Positions 41,851-49,800 of a stretch of 62,881 nucleotides of DNA are shown here, in pieces (the first letter of the stretch is position 1; every line of letters starts with the position of its first letter). The notes beneath the pieces are model-generated. The model made no database searches. It was given only the letters and a program-made list of their open reading frames with translations, and was not told the origin of the DNA. Both the position numbers and the translations under genes were made by a program. Source of the DNA: DMER64 sp964542305 (lineage in GTDB: Bacteria; Bacteroidota; Bacteroidia; Bacteroidales; UBA932); contig CAZITX010000015.1 in assembly GCA_964542305.1 (NCBI GenBank), positions 1 through 62,881 on the forward strand, read 5' to 3'.

Positions 41851-43037
41851 AAACAAAAGTAATATTAGCCTACAGCGGAGGACTGGACACCTCTTTTTGC
41901 ATTCCTTACCTGACCCGGGAACAAAAGATGGAAGTACATACCCTCCTGGTGAACACCGGAGGATTTTCAGAAAAAGAAGTAAACGCCCTGGAGGAAAAAG
42001 CCCTGAAACTGGGAGCCGTTACCCATAAAACCATAGATATAAGAGAAACGTATTATAATCGGTGCCTGCGATATCTCATATATGGCAATGTTCTGAAAAA
42101 CAACACATACCCTCTTTCAGTAAGTTCCGAACGCGCATTTCAGGCAATGACTGCGGTCACTTATGCCAAAGAAACGGGAGCCGGGGCCATTGCGCACGGA
42201 AGCACGGGAGCCGGTAACGATCAGGTTCGTTTTGATTATTTCATCCACGTGCTTGCCCCGGAAATGCAATTGCTGGCTCCCGTCAGGGATTTGAAGATCA
42301 GCAGAAAGGAAGAGATCGCTTATTTAGGAAAGCTGGGTTTTGATTATAACTGGGAAAAATCCAAATATTCCATCAACCAGGGAATTTGGGGAACCAGTAT
42401 AGGAGGTGCTGAAACGCTAAGTTCACTTGGCGAACTCCCGGAAGAGGCATTCCCTGTCAAACGCACCAAAACAGGGACCGAAACCGTTGTCATAGATTAT
42501 GCAAAAGGAGAACCTTCCGCCTTGAACGGGACACCCATGGAACCTTTGCAGATCATTGAAGCACTACATAAAATTGCCGCCCCGTACGGGATCGGGCGGG
42601 ATATTCATATAGGAGACACTATTGTGGGACTTAAAGGAAGGGTCGGTTTTGAAGCCGCCGCCCCGTTGATCCTGATCAAAGCCCACCACCTGCTTGAAAA
42701 ACACGTATTGGGTAAATGGCAGCTTTACTGGAAAGAGCAGCTGGCGAACTGGTACGGTATGATGTTGCACGAAGCGCAATACGCAGACCCGGTCATGAGA
42801 AATATTGAAACCTTCCTGGAAAACACCCAGGAACGTGTCACCGGAAAAGTATGGGTTCGCCTTGTTCCCGATACCTTCTTCCTGAAAGGATGTGAAAGCC
42901 CCTACGATCTGATGAACGGAAAATTCGGGGATTACGGGGAAGGAACCAACGCCTTTTCCGGAACTGATGTGGAAGGGTTTACACGTATTATGTCATTACC
43001 CGTTAAAATATACAATTCGCTCGGCCATGAACAATAA
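41847..43037 (+). CDS. argG: Argininosuccinate synthase
   Basis: The 396-residue cytoplasmic enzyme joins citrulline and aspartate with ATP to form argininosuccinate. ATG 41847 gives the canonical MKTKVILAYSGGLDTSF with the ATP pyrophosphatase loop SGGLDTS. Further conserved parts are AHGSTGAGNDQVRFD and the late GKFGDYGEG. The central segment SKYSINQGIWGTSIGG is also family-like. It overlaps the GNAT gene by 4 bases and argC by 11 bases, so the operon is translationally chained. Confidence 0.96.
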   Translation: MKTKVILAYSGGLDTSFCIPYLTREQKMEVHTLLVNTGGFSEKEVNALEEKALKLGAVTHKTIDIRETYYNRCLRYLIYGNVLKNNTYPLSVSSERAFQAMTAVTYAKETGAGAIAHGSTGAGNDQVRFDYFIHVLAPEMQLLAPVRDLKISRKEEIAYLGKLGFDYNWEKSKYSINQGIWGTSIGGAETLSSLGELPEEAFPVKRTKTGTETVVIDYAKGEPSALNGTPMEPLQIIEALHKIAAPYGIGRDIHIGDTIVGLKGRVGFEAAAPLILIKAHHLLEKHVLGKWQLYWKEQLANWYGMMLHEAQYADPVMRNIETFLENTQERVTGKVWVRLVPDTFFLKGCESPYDLMNGKFGDYGEGTNAFSGTDVEGFTRIMSLPVKIYNSLGHEQ

Positions 43038-44034
43038 GATACGTACAGCCGTTGCCGGTGGAGCCGGTTACACGGGAGGAGAACTCATACGGCTGCTCCT
43101 GCATCACCCCAACGTAAAGATCACCGGAATTACCAGCCGGTCTCGGGCCGGAGAGGCAGTAACCCGGGTACACCGTGACCTGGCGGGTGAAACCGGAATT
43201 GTCTTTGACAAAACACTTCCCCGGCAAGAAATTGATGTATTGTTCCTTTGCCTGGGACACGGAAGGTCACGGCAATTCATACAGGATAACGATCTTGAAC
43301 AGGTACGTCATATCATTGACTTGAGCAGTGATTTCAGATTCAATGACACAAACAGGGAAGGGCAAAGACAATTTGTATACGGATTGCCTGAAGCTTTTCC
43401 CCATCCGGATGAATACGCAGCAAAAGCCAAAACATTGGGAAACGTTGCCAACCCCGGATGTTTTGCCTCGGCCATTGAACTGGCCCTGATCCCCCTGGCC
43501 CGGGCAAAATGGTTGCAGGAAGACATCCATGTCCATGCCATCACAGGAGCTACCGGGGCAGGTGCCAGGCTATCTGAAACATCCCATTTCCCTTACCGCA
43601 ACAACAACGTGTCTGTATATAAGGCTTTCCGGCACCAGCATACCGGAGAGATCCGGGAAACGCTCTCTGCTGCTTTGGGAACGGAGATGCCCCCGTTACA
43701 TTTTGTACCGTTAAGGGGTGATTTTTCGCGGGGGATCCTGGCCAGCATTTATACTCCCTGCCGCGCAGACCAGGCAGAAGCCACAGCGTTGTACCGCCGT
43801 TATTACGATGCACATCCGTTTATTTATATATCTGAAAATGAAATCAGTATGAAAGACGTGGTAAACACGAACAAATGCCTGATCCATATTGAAAAACACG
43901 GCACCATGCTGCACATAACCTCGGTGCTGGACAACCTGCTGAAAGGAGCCTCCGGAACTGCCCTGCAGAATATGAACCTGCTTACCGGCCTGCCGCAAAA
44001 TGCAGGTTTGCAATTAAAATCCATCGTTTATTAA
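43027..44034 (+). CDS. argC: N-acyl-gamma-glutamyl-phosphate reductase
   Basis: The 335-residue enzyme reduces the acyl-glutamyl phosphate to the semialdehyde with NADPH. ATG 43027 places the Rossmann motif AVAGGAGYTGGELIRLLLHHP at the N-terminus. The catalytic Cys is in NVANPGCFASAIELAL and a conserved His follows in HAITGATGAGARLSE. In this operon the acyl group is predicted to be succinyl, not acetyl. It overlaps argG by 11 bases and is followed by argD after 11 bases. Confidence 0.95.
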   Translation: MNNKIRTAVAGGAGYTGGELIRLLLHHPNVKITGITSRSRAGEAVTRVHRDLAGETGIVFDKTLPRQEIDVLFLCLGHGRSRQFIQDNDLEQVRHIIDLSSDFRFNDTNREGQRQFVYGLPEAFPHPDEYAAKAKTLGNVANPGCFASAIELALIPLARAKWLQEDIHVHAITGATGAGARLSETSHFPYRNNNVSVYKAFRHQHTGEIRETLSAALGTEMPPLHFVPLRGDFSRGILASIYTPCRADQAEATALYRRYYDAHPFIYISENEISMKDVVNTNKCLIHIEKHGTMLHITSVLDNLLKGASGTALQNMNLLTGLPQNAGLQLKSIVY

Positions 44035-44045
44035 TCTGAAATGTT

Positions 44046-45191
44046 ATGCCAGTATTTCCTGTATATAAAACCTGGAACATTAACGCGGTCACTGCAAGCG
44101 GATGCGTCATTACCGATGATAAAGGCCGGGAGTACCTGGATCTTTACGGAGGGCATGCCGTGATTTCCATTGGCCACTCCCACCCTGTTTACGTGAAAGC
44201 CCTGACCGAACAATTGCAGCGCATTGGCTTTTATTCCAATGCCATTGTGAATCCCCTCCAGGAAAAACTTGCCGAGGCGCTTACGCGCATTTCGGGATAC
44301 ACCGGATACGCGCTTTTCCTGTGCAACTCCGGTGCCGAGGCCAACGAAAACGCCTTGAAACTGGCTTCTTTCCGCAACGGAAGGGACCGGGTGCTGGCAT
44401 TTAAAAGAGCTTTCCACGGAAGGACTTCCGGAGCAGTAGCGTTGACAGACAATCCGGTCATTCGTGCTCCTTTCAACACCCATCACCAGGTAGATTTTAT
44501 CAATCTGGACGATTTTGAAGCTTTGGAAAAAGCGTTCAACCAAAACCGTTATGCGGCAGTCATTGTGGAAGGCATCCAGGGAGTGGGTGGAATCAGGGAA
44601 CCCTCGTCCGCTTTTTTGCAGAAAATCAGGGATCTGTGCACCGCCCATGAAACGGTGTTGATCCTGGACGAGATCCAGTCCGGATACGGGAGGACCGGGA
44701 AATTTTTTGCTCACCAGCATGCAGGGATCCGTGCCGATATAATAACCATGGCCAAAGGTATGGGAAACGGGTTTCCCGTGGGAGGACTCCTGATTGCTCC
44801 GGAAATTGAACCCGTACAGGGACAGCTGGGCACCACATTTGGAGGAAATTACCTGGCCTGCACCGCAGCACTTGCCGTATTGCAGGTCATGGAAGAAGAA
44901 AACCTGATGGAAAATGCTGTACGGATGGGTTCCCTGATCAAAAAGGAACTCGGCAATTTTTCGGAAGGAATTCAGGAATACAGAGGGCGCGGTCTTATGA
45001 TAGGACTTGAACTCAGGCAGGAACACCCCGCAAGCCGCACTCTGAGAGACGATATCCTTATGAAAGGACACATTTTCACCGGAGCTGCCGGCTCCAATAT
45101 AATCAGATTACTGCCGCCTTTATGCCTGAGGGAAGAACAGGCGGAAACTTTTATAAAATTTTTCAAGCAATGTTACATTTTACATCAGTAA
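44046..45191 (+). CDS. argD: N-acylornithine aminotransferase
   Basis: The 381-residue PLP-dependent class III aminotransferase converts the acyl-glutamate semialdehyde to N-acylornithine with glutamate as amino donor. Features are FLCNSGAEANENALKLA, FHGRTSGAVALT, the PLP-binding LILDEIQSGYGRTG and the Schiff-base Lys in ITMAKGMGNGFPVGG. Length is typical. Its last 22 bases overlap the start of the transcarbamylase gene in another frame. The N-terminus is short, which is usual for ArgD. Confidence 0.95.
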   Translation: MPVFPVYKTWNINAVTASGCVITDDKGREYLDLYGGHAVISIGHSHPVYVKALTEQLQRIGFYSNAIVNPLQEKLAEALTRISGYTGYALFLCNSGAEANENALKLASFRNGRDRVLAFKRAFHGRTSGAVALTDNPVIRAPFNTHHQVDFINLDDFEALEKAFNQNRYAAVIVEGIQGVGGIREPSSAFLQKIRDLCTAHETVLILDEIQSGYGRTGKFFAHQHAGIRADIITMAKGMGNGFPVGGLLIAPEIEPVQGQLGTTFGGNYLACTAALAVLQVMEEENLMENAVRMGSLIKKELGNFSEGIQEYRGRGLMIGLELRQEHPASRTLRDDILMKGHIFTGAAGSNIIRLLPPLCLREEQAETFIKFFKQCYILHQ

Positions 45192-46135
45192 AAGACGCTG
45201 GCCCGCTGGATCAGGCCATTGCCCGTGCGTTGGATATCAAAAAAAATCCCTTCGCAGATTGTCATTTGGGAAAACACAAGACCGCACTGCTGCTGTTCTT
45301 TAATTCCAGCCTGAGGACACGTCTCAGTACCCAGAAAGCAGCCGAAAACCTGGGAATGAACGTAATTGTACTTGATGTACAACAGGGAGCCTGGAACCTG
45401 GAAACACGAAAAGGTGTGGTAATGGATTCAGACAAACCGGAACACCTGCTGGAAGCCATACCCGTAATGGGATGTTATGCAGATATCATAGGCGTCCGTT
45501 CTTTTGCGCGTTTTGAATCCAAAGAAGCCGATTACAACGAAGAAATACTTAATCAGTTCATCAGGTATTCGGGGAAACCCGTCATCAGTATGGAATCCGC
45601 CACACGTCATCCGTTGCAGAGTTTTGCGGACCACATAACCATTGAAGAATACAAAAAAAAGGCAAAACCAAAAGTCGTTCTCACCTGGGCCCCTCATCCG
45701 AAAGCTCTTCCACAAGCTGTTGCAAATTCCTTTGCCGAGTGGATGGTCGCCGCCGGATACGATATGACCATAACACACCCCCAGGGATACGAACTGGACG
45801 AACGTTTCACAAGGGGAGCAAAGATCGTCTATGACCAGGCAGAAGCCTTCAGGGGTGCCGATTTTATTTATGCCAAGAACTGGGCAGCCTACCGGGATCC
45901 CGTTTACGGCAAGATCCTGAGCAGGGATATGTCCTGGATGGTAGACAGCCGGAAGATGGAACTGACCAACAATGCGTACTTTATGCATTGCCTTCCCGTC
46001 CGCAGGAACATGATCGTAAGCGACCAGGTGTTGGACAGTCCCGCTTCTCTTGTCATTCCTCAGGCAGCCAATCGCGAAACCGCCGCCCAGGCAGTGATCA
46101 AAAGCATCCTGGAAACACTCATAACAAAGCCATAG
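45170..46135 (+). CDS. argF': N-succinylornithine carbamoyltransferase (SOTCase type)
   Basis: The 321-residue enzyme is a transcarbamylase acting on an N-acylated ornithine, not on free ornithine. The carbamoyl-phosphate loop is SSLRTRLST (in place of SxRTR of ordinary ArgF) and the second substrate site includes HCLPVRRN. In the two known acyl-ornithine enzymes one residue of the 80s loop sets specificity: Pro90 in the Bacteroides fragilis succinyl enzyme against Glu92 in the Xanthomonas acetyl enzyme. Here residue 90 is Pro (SDKPEHLLEAIPVMG). The succinyl form is therefore predicted. ATG 45170 is chosen because it gives exactly this numbering and the family start MLHFTSVKD. Confidence 0.93.
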   Translation: MLHFTSVKDAGPLDQAIARALDIKKNPFADCHLGKHKTALLLFFNSSLRTRLSTQKAAENLGMNVIVLDVQQGAWNLETRKGVVMDSDKPEHLLEAIPVMGCYADIIGVRSFARFESKEADYNEEILNQFIRYSGKPVISMESATRHPLQSFADHITIEEYKKKAKPKVVLTWAPHPKALPQAVANSFAEWMVAAGYDMTITHPQGYELDERFTRGAKIVYDQAEAFRGADFIYAKNWAAYRDPVYGKILSRDMSWMVDSRKMELTNNAYFMHCLPVRRNMIVSDQVLDSPASLVIPQAANRETAAQAVIKSILETLITKP

Positions 46136-46137
46136 CG

Positions 46138-46878
46138 ATGTACCTGGATATTTTTAAAATTGGAGGGAACGTAATAGATGATCCCGGGATGTTTCAGCAA
46201 TTCCTGGACACTTTTTGCAACTGCCCTGAACGGAAGATCATGGTCCACGGAGGCGGTGTCATGGCTACTGATCTTGCACAACGTCTGGGAATACCTGTAC
46301 AAATGCACCAGGGACGCAGGATAACGGATCAGGAGACACTCCGCATTGCCGTTATGGTATATGCAGGATGGGTTAACAAGTCCCTGGTGGCTACCCTTTT
46401 GGCACGGAATTGCCGGGCAATGGGACTAAGCGGAGCCGACGGGCAATGCATCATCAGCCGGAAACGGGATCCCCTCCCCGTTGATTACGGCCTGGCCGGA
46501 GATCTTACCTGTGAAAGCATCAACGCACTATTCATTGACGGCCTTCTGAATGAACACATTGTTCCTGTTTTTTGCCCCATCACCTGCAGCCGGGAAGGAC
46601 AATTACTCAATACCAATGCAGATACGATAGCTTCTACCCTGGCTCTTTCCTTATCCCGGAAATACAAAGTCCGTCTGAAGTATGTGTTTGACAGGGAAGG
46701 GATCATTTGCCCGGGCTCAAAGAAACCCCTCACCTTGCTCAGCCGCCGGCAATACCAGGAACTGCGCAAGGAGGGCATTATTTGCGGCGGAATGATCCCA
46801 AAAATTGAAAATGCCCTGGAAGCCCTGGAATCGGGCGTGGAAGAAGTATATATTGGCAAAACATCAGTGCAGTTATGA
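46138..46878 (+). CDS. argB: N-acylglutamate kinase
   Basis: The 246-residue amino-acid kinase phosphorylates the acylated glutamate. ATG 46138, 2 bases after the argF' stop, gives MYLDIFKIGGNVIDD with the N-terminal Lys-Ile-Gly-Gly motif. Further signatures are KIMVHGGGVMATDLAQRLGI and the closing GMIPKIENALEALESGVEEVYIG. It lacks the long N-terminal helix of arginine-inhibited kinases, so direct feedback by arginine is unlikely; control may rest on the leader attenuator. It overlaps argE by 4 bases. Confidence 0.94.
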   Translation: MYLDIFKIGGNVIDDPGMFQQFLDTFCNCPERKIMVHGGGVMATDLAQRLGIPVQMHQGRRITDQETLRIAVMVYAGWVNKSLVATLLARNCRAMGLSGADGQCIISRKRDPLPVDYGLAGDLTCESINALFIDGLLNEHIVPVFCPITCSREGQLLNTNADTIASTLALSLSRKYKVRLKYVFDREGIICPGSKKPLTLLSRRQYQELRKEGIICGGMIPKIENALEALESGVEEVYIGKTSVQL

Positions 46879-47933
46879 AAGAAGTCACAGAATTGCTCTC
46901 TCAACTGATCAAGACTCCGTCGATCTCGGGAAGCGAAGACAAAACAGCCGCTTTGCTTGCAGACTTTCTGTTTGAAAAAACGGGAATTCCGGCTGAACGC
47001 ATTGGGAACAACGTCATAGCGCATAAAGAACCACACCGGACCGGCCGGCCAACCGTACTGCTTTGTTCACATCACGATACGGTGAAGCCGGCGGCAGGTT
47101 ATTCCCGTGATCCTTATCAACCTGTAATTGAAGAGAATCCCGGTGGCAACCTCCGTCTTTACGGGCTGGGCAGCAATGATGCCGGGGCATCGTTAGTGGC
47201 TATGACCGAGGCTTTTTGTTCGCTCAAAGACCTGCCTTACAACCTGATGCTGATCCTGGCTGCCGGAGAGGAAAACTCGGACCCGGCAGGGATCGCTTCC
47301 GTTTTGCCTCATTATCCGGAGATAACCTGTGCCATCGTAGGCGAACCTACCGGGTTACAGGCTGCCGTTGCAGAAAGAGGCTTGCTGGTACTGGACGGGT
47401 ACGTGCAGGGACGTTCGGGACATGCTGCGCGTAACGACGGCATCAACGCCTTGTACGGGGCACTGGACGATATTGCAGCACTCCGGGGTTTTTCGTTCGC
47501 GGAAAACTCGGCAATCATGGGAAAGATCCATTTGCAGGTAACGCAAATACAGGCCGGTACACAACACAACGTCATCCCGGGAGAATGCCGTTATGTAGTG
47601 GACATTCGTACCACAGACGCCTGCAGCAATGAAAAGATAGTGGACAAGCTCAGAGGGGTGGTATCAGGAAAACTGGTTCCCAGGAACCTGGCCAACAAAG
47701 CCTCGGTCACTCCGGAAGGTCATCCGTTGCGGGACGCGGTGAAAAAAGCGGGGATATCCACGTTCGTTTCCCCTACCACATCTGATTGGATGCGTCTGCC
47801 GTGCCCTGCGGTTAAACTCGGCCCGGGAGATTCCGCACGATCACATACTCCCGATGAATTCATTTACCTGTCTGAATTGGAGCAGGGAATTGAAATTTAC
47901 AAAAAAGTACTCACACACCTTATTCAATTATGA
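46875..47933 (+). CDS. argE: M20 deacylase, N-succinylcitrulline/ornithine desuccinylase candidate
   Basis: The 352-residue M20 metallohydrolase should remove the N-acyl group after carbamoylation. Metal and catalytic residues are visible: His in LLCSHHDTVKPA, Asp in GLGSNDAGASLVAM, Glu-Glu in AAGEENSDPAG, Glu in AIVGEPTGL, and a late His in ARSHTPDEFIYLSE. In pathways with acyl-ornithine transcarbamylase the substrate is acyl-citrulline rather than acyl-ornithine, here predicted to be succinyl-citrulline. It overlaps argB and argH by four bases each. Confidence 0.9.
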   Translation: MKEVTELLSQLIKTPSISGSEDKTAALLADFLFEKTGIPAERIGNNVIAHKEPHRTGRPTVLLCSHHDTVKPAAGYSRDPYQPVIEENPGGNLRLYGLGSNDAGASLVAMTEAFCSLKDLPYNLMLILAAGEENSDPAGIASVLPHYPEITCAIVGEPTGLQAAVAERGLLVLDGYVQGRSGHAARNDGINALYGALDDIAALRGFSFAENSAIMGKIHLQVTQIQAGTQHNVIPGECRYVVDIRTTDACSNEKIVDKLRGVVSGKLVPRNLANKASVTPEGHPLRDAVKKAGISTFVSPTTSDWMRLPCPAVKLGPGDSARSHTPDEFIYLSELEQGIEIYKKVLTHLIQL

Positions 47934-49246
47934 TCATGAAAACACTGTGGGAAAAAGGGATAGAAACACCGGCAGAAGTTACCCGTTTCACCGTTGGCAA
48001 CGACGCGCAATGGGATATGAGGCTGGCCCCTTACGATATCACCGGATCCATGGCTCACGTGCAGATGCTGGGAAAGACCGGTTTGTTGACACAGCAGGAA
48101 ACGGATGCACTTCTGGCAGCCCTGGAAGCTTTACAGAAAAAGATCCTTGAAGGGAAACTGGAAATTGGTGAGGGAGCGGAGGATATCCATTCCCTGATAG
48201 AGTTGCTCCTGTCCCGCGAGCTGGGAGACCTAGGGAAAAGGATCCATGCCGGAAGGTCCCGTAACGACCAGGTAATGACAGATATTCATTTGTACCTGAA
48301 AGATGTGTGCCGGGATATTGCCCGGGAAGTGCGCAGCTTGTTTGACCTGTTGCAGGAAAAAGGACGCCGGTTCAAAGACGTGCTGATGCCCGGTTATACG
48401 CACGAAAGACCGGCCATGCCTTCTTCTTTCGGTCTTTGGATGGGATCTTATGCCGAGATACTCATTGACGACATTTACCAGTTGACGGCCGCCTTTCTGC
48501 ATTGTGACCAGAATCCGCTTGGTTCGGCTGCCGGATACGGGAACTCTTTCCCGCTGGACCGGGAGGAAACAACACATCTGATGGGATTCGGAACATTGAA
48601 GTACAACAGCATTGCCGCACAGATGAGCCGGGGAAGAACCGAACGGTCCCTGGCTTTTGCCATGGCCTCCCTGGCCGGAACGCTCAATAAGCTGGCTGCA
48701 GATTGTTGTCTTTTTTCCGGACCGGATTTCGGATTTTTTGATTTCCCCGAAAGCCTGACCACCGGCAGCAGCATCATGCCCCATAAAAAAAACCCGGATG
48801 TATGGGAGCTTATTCGTGCACGGTGCAATGTCATACAAGGAGTGCCGGTCCAGATCACTCTTGTATGCACCAATCTGACACACGGCTACCACCGGGATTT
48901 CCAGGTGCTGAAAGACCTGCTTTTTCCGGCTATTGATTCCCTGTTTGAATGTTTGCACATGACCGGCTTGCTGATCGCTCAGATGAAAGTAAACGGGATG
49001 ATCTTTGAAAGTACACGTTACGATCAGATCTTTACGGTAGAAGAAGTAAACCGCCTGGTCCTGCAAGGAATACCTTTCCGGGATGCTTACCGTATGGTGG
49101 CATCCTCCCTGCGTAAGGGTTCGTACCATGCAAACAAAGAGATCTCTCATATTCATACGGGAAGCATAGGAAATCCGGCGTTTGATCAGGTTGAAGAAAA
49201 AATGGAACGGGCTCTGTCCTCTTTTTTTATACCTTTGCTCAAATGA
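47930..49246 (+). CDS. argH: Argininosuccinate lyase
   Basis: The 438-residue enzyme cleaves argininosuccinate to arginine and fumarate, the last step of the pathway. Signatures are IHAGRSRNDQVMTD, the fumarase-superfamily loop TGSSIMPHKKNPDVWELIRA with its catalytic Ser, and GYTHERPAMPSSFGLWM. ATG 47930 overlaps the argE stop (ATGA); a second ATG at 47936 is possible. Length is near the family norm. A four-base overlap also joins it to the acyltransferase gene downstream. Confidence 0.95.
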   Translation: MIMKTLWEKGIETPAEVTRFTVGNDAQWDMRLAPYDITGSMAHVQMLGKTGLLTQQETDALLAALEALQKKILEGKLEIGEGAEDIHSLIELLLSRELGDLGKRIHAGRSRNDQVMTDIHLYLKDVCRDIAREVRSLFDLLQEKGRRFKDVLMPGYTHERPAMPSSFGLWMGSYAEILIDDIYQLTAAFLHCDQNPLGSAAGYGNSFPLDREETTHLMGFGTLKYNSIAAQMSRGRTERSLAFAMASLAGTLNKLAADCCLFSGPDFGFFDFPESLTTGSSIMPHKKNPDVWELIRARCNVIQGVPVQITLVCTNLTHGYHRDFQVLKDLLFPAIDSLFECLHMTGLLIAQMKVNGMIFESTRYDQIFTVEEVNRLVLQGIPFRDAYRMVASSLRKGSYHANKEISHIHTGSIGNPAFDQVEEKMERALSSFFIPLLK

Positions 49247-49800
49247 TTAAGCAAAAGATCTGTGCCTTCATTGCTACACGCATCATGGGCTGGAAACTAA
49301 TAGGGAAGCCGATTCCCGTTCCCAAATGCATTATTCTGGGAGTACCCCATACCTCCATGTGGGATTTTGTCATTTCTTACCTGTTCTATAACGGAATAGG
49401 AGGAAAAGCCAACGTGCTGGTAAAGAGCGATGTTTTCGTATGGCCGCTCAGAGGATTATTGAGATGGGCCGGAGCCATTCCGGTAGACCGGGGCAAAGGG
49501 GCTTCTTTTGCCAGACATATGATTGATGCAGTCCGTAAGGAAGATTACATGCATCTGGCCATTGCTCCCGAAGGAACCCGTCAACCCACAAAAAAATGGA
49601 AAGCGGGGTTTCACACCATATCAAGGGCTCTGGACATTCCCGTATATTACGGGTATTTTGACTGGGGACGTAAGGAGATAGGTGTAGCCGAACAGGTACT
49701 CATTACAGATGATGTACAAGCAGACATGAAGCGCATCAAACAATGGTATATTGACAAAGGCGTTAAGGGCAAGCACCCGGAACGATTTGATCCTTTCTAG
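49243..49800 (+). CDS. PlsC-like acyltransferase at the end of the arginine operon
   Basis: The 185-residue protein resembles 1-acylglycerol-3-phosphate acyltransferases: the HX4D motif appears as HTSMWD, followed by VKSDVFVWPLRGLLRWAGAIPVDR and the APEGTR motif. It is shorter than full PlsC and lacks a clear N-terminal membrane anchor, like a group of small bacterial acyltransferases. It could acylate a lysolipid or another lipid-like acceptor. It starts inside the argH stop (ATGA), so it is co-translated with arginine genes although no pathway link is known to me. Its last four bases overlap the convergent clpB. Confidence 0.8.
   Translation: MIKQKICAFIATRIMGWKLIGKPIPVPKCIILGVPHTSMWDFVISYLFYNGIGGKANVLVKSDVFVWPLRGLLRWAGAIPVDRGKGASFARHMIDAVRKEDYMHLAIAPEGTRQPTKKWKAGFHTISRALDIPVYYGYFDWGRKEIGVAEQVLITDDVQADMKRIKQWYIDKGVKGKHPERFDPF

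Noticed and set aside
44031..45071. Long open frame (346 codons) on the minus strand inside argD
   Set aside because: It lies wholly antisense to a well-conserved enzyme, has no family motif, and is explained by the codon bias of argD.
48230..49156. 308-codon open frame antisense to argH
   Set aside because: It overlaps a confidently identified gene, has Cys/His-rich random composition and no promoter or start context.
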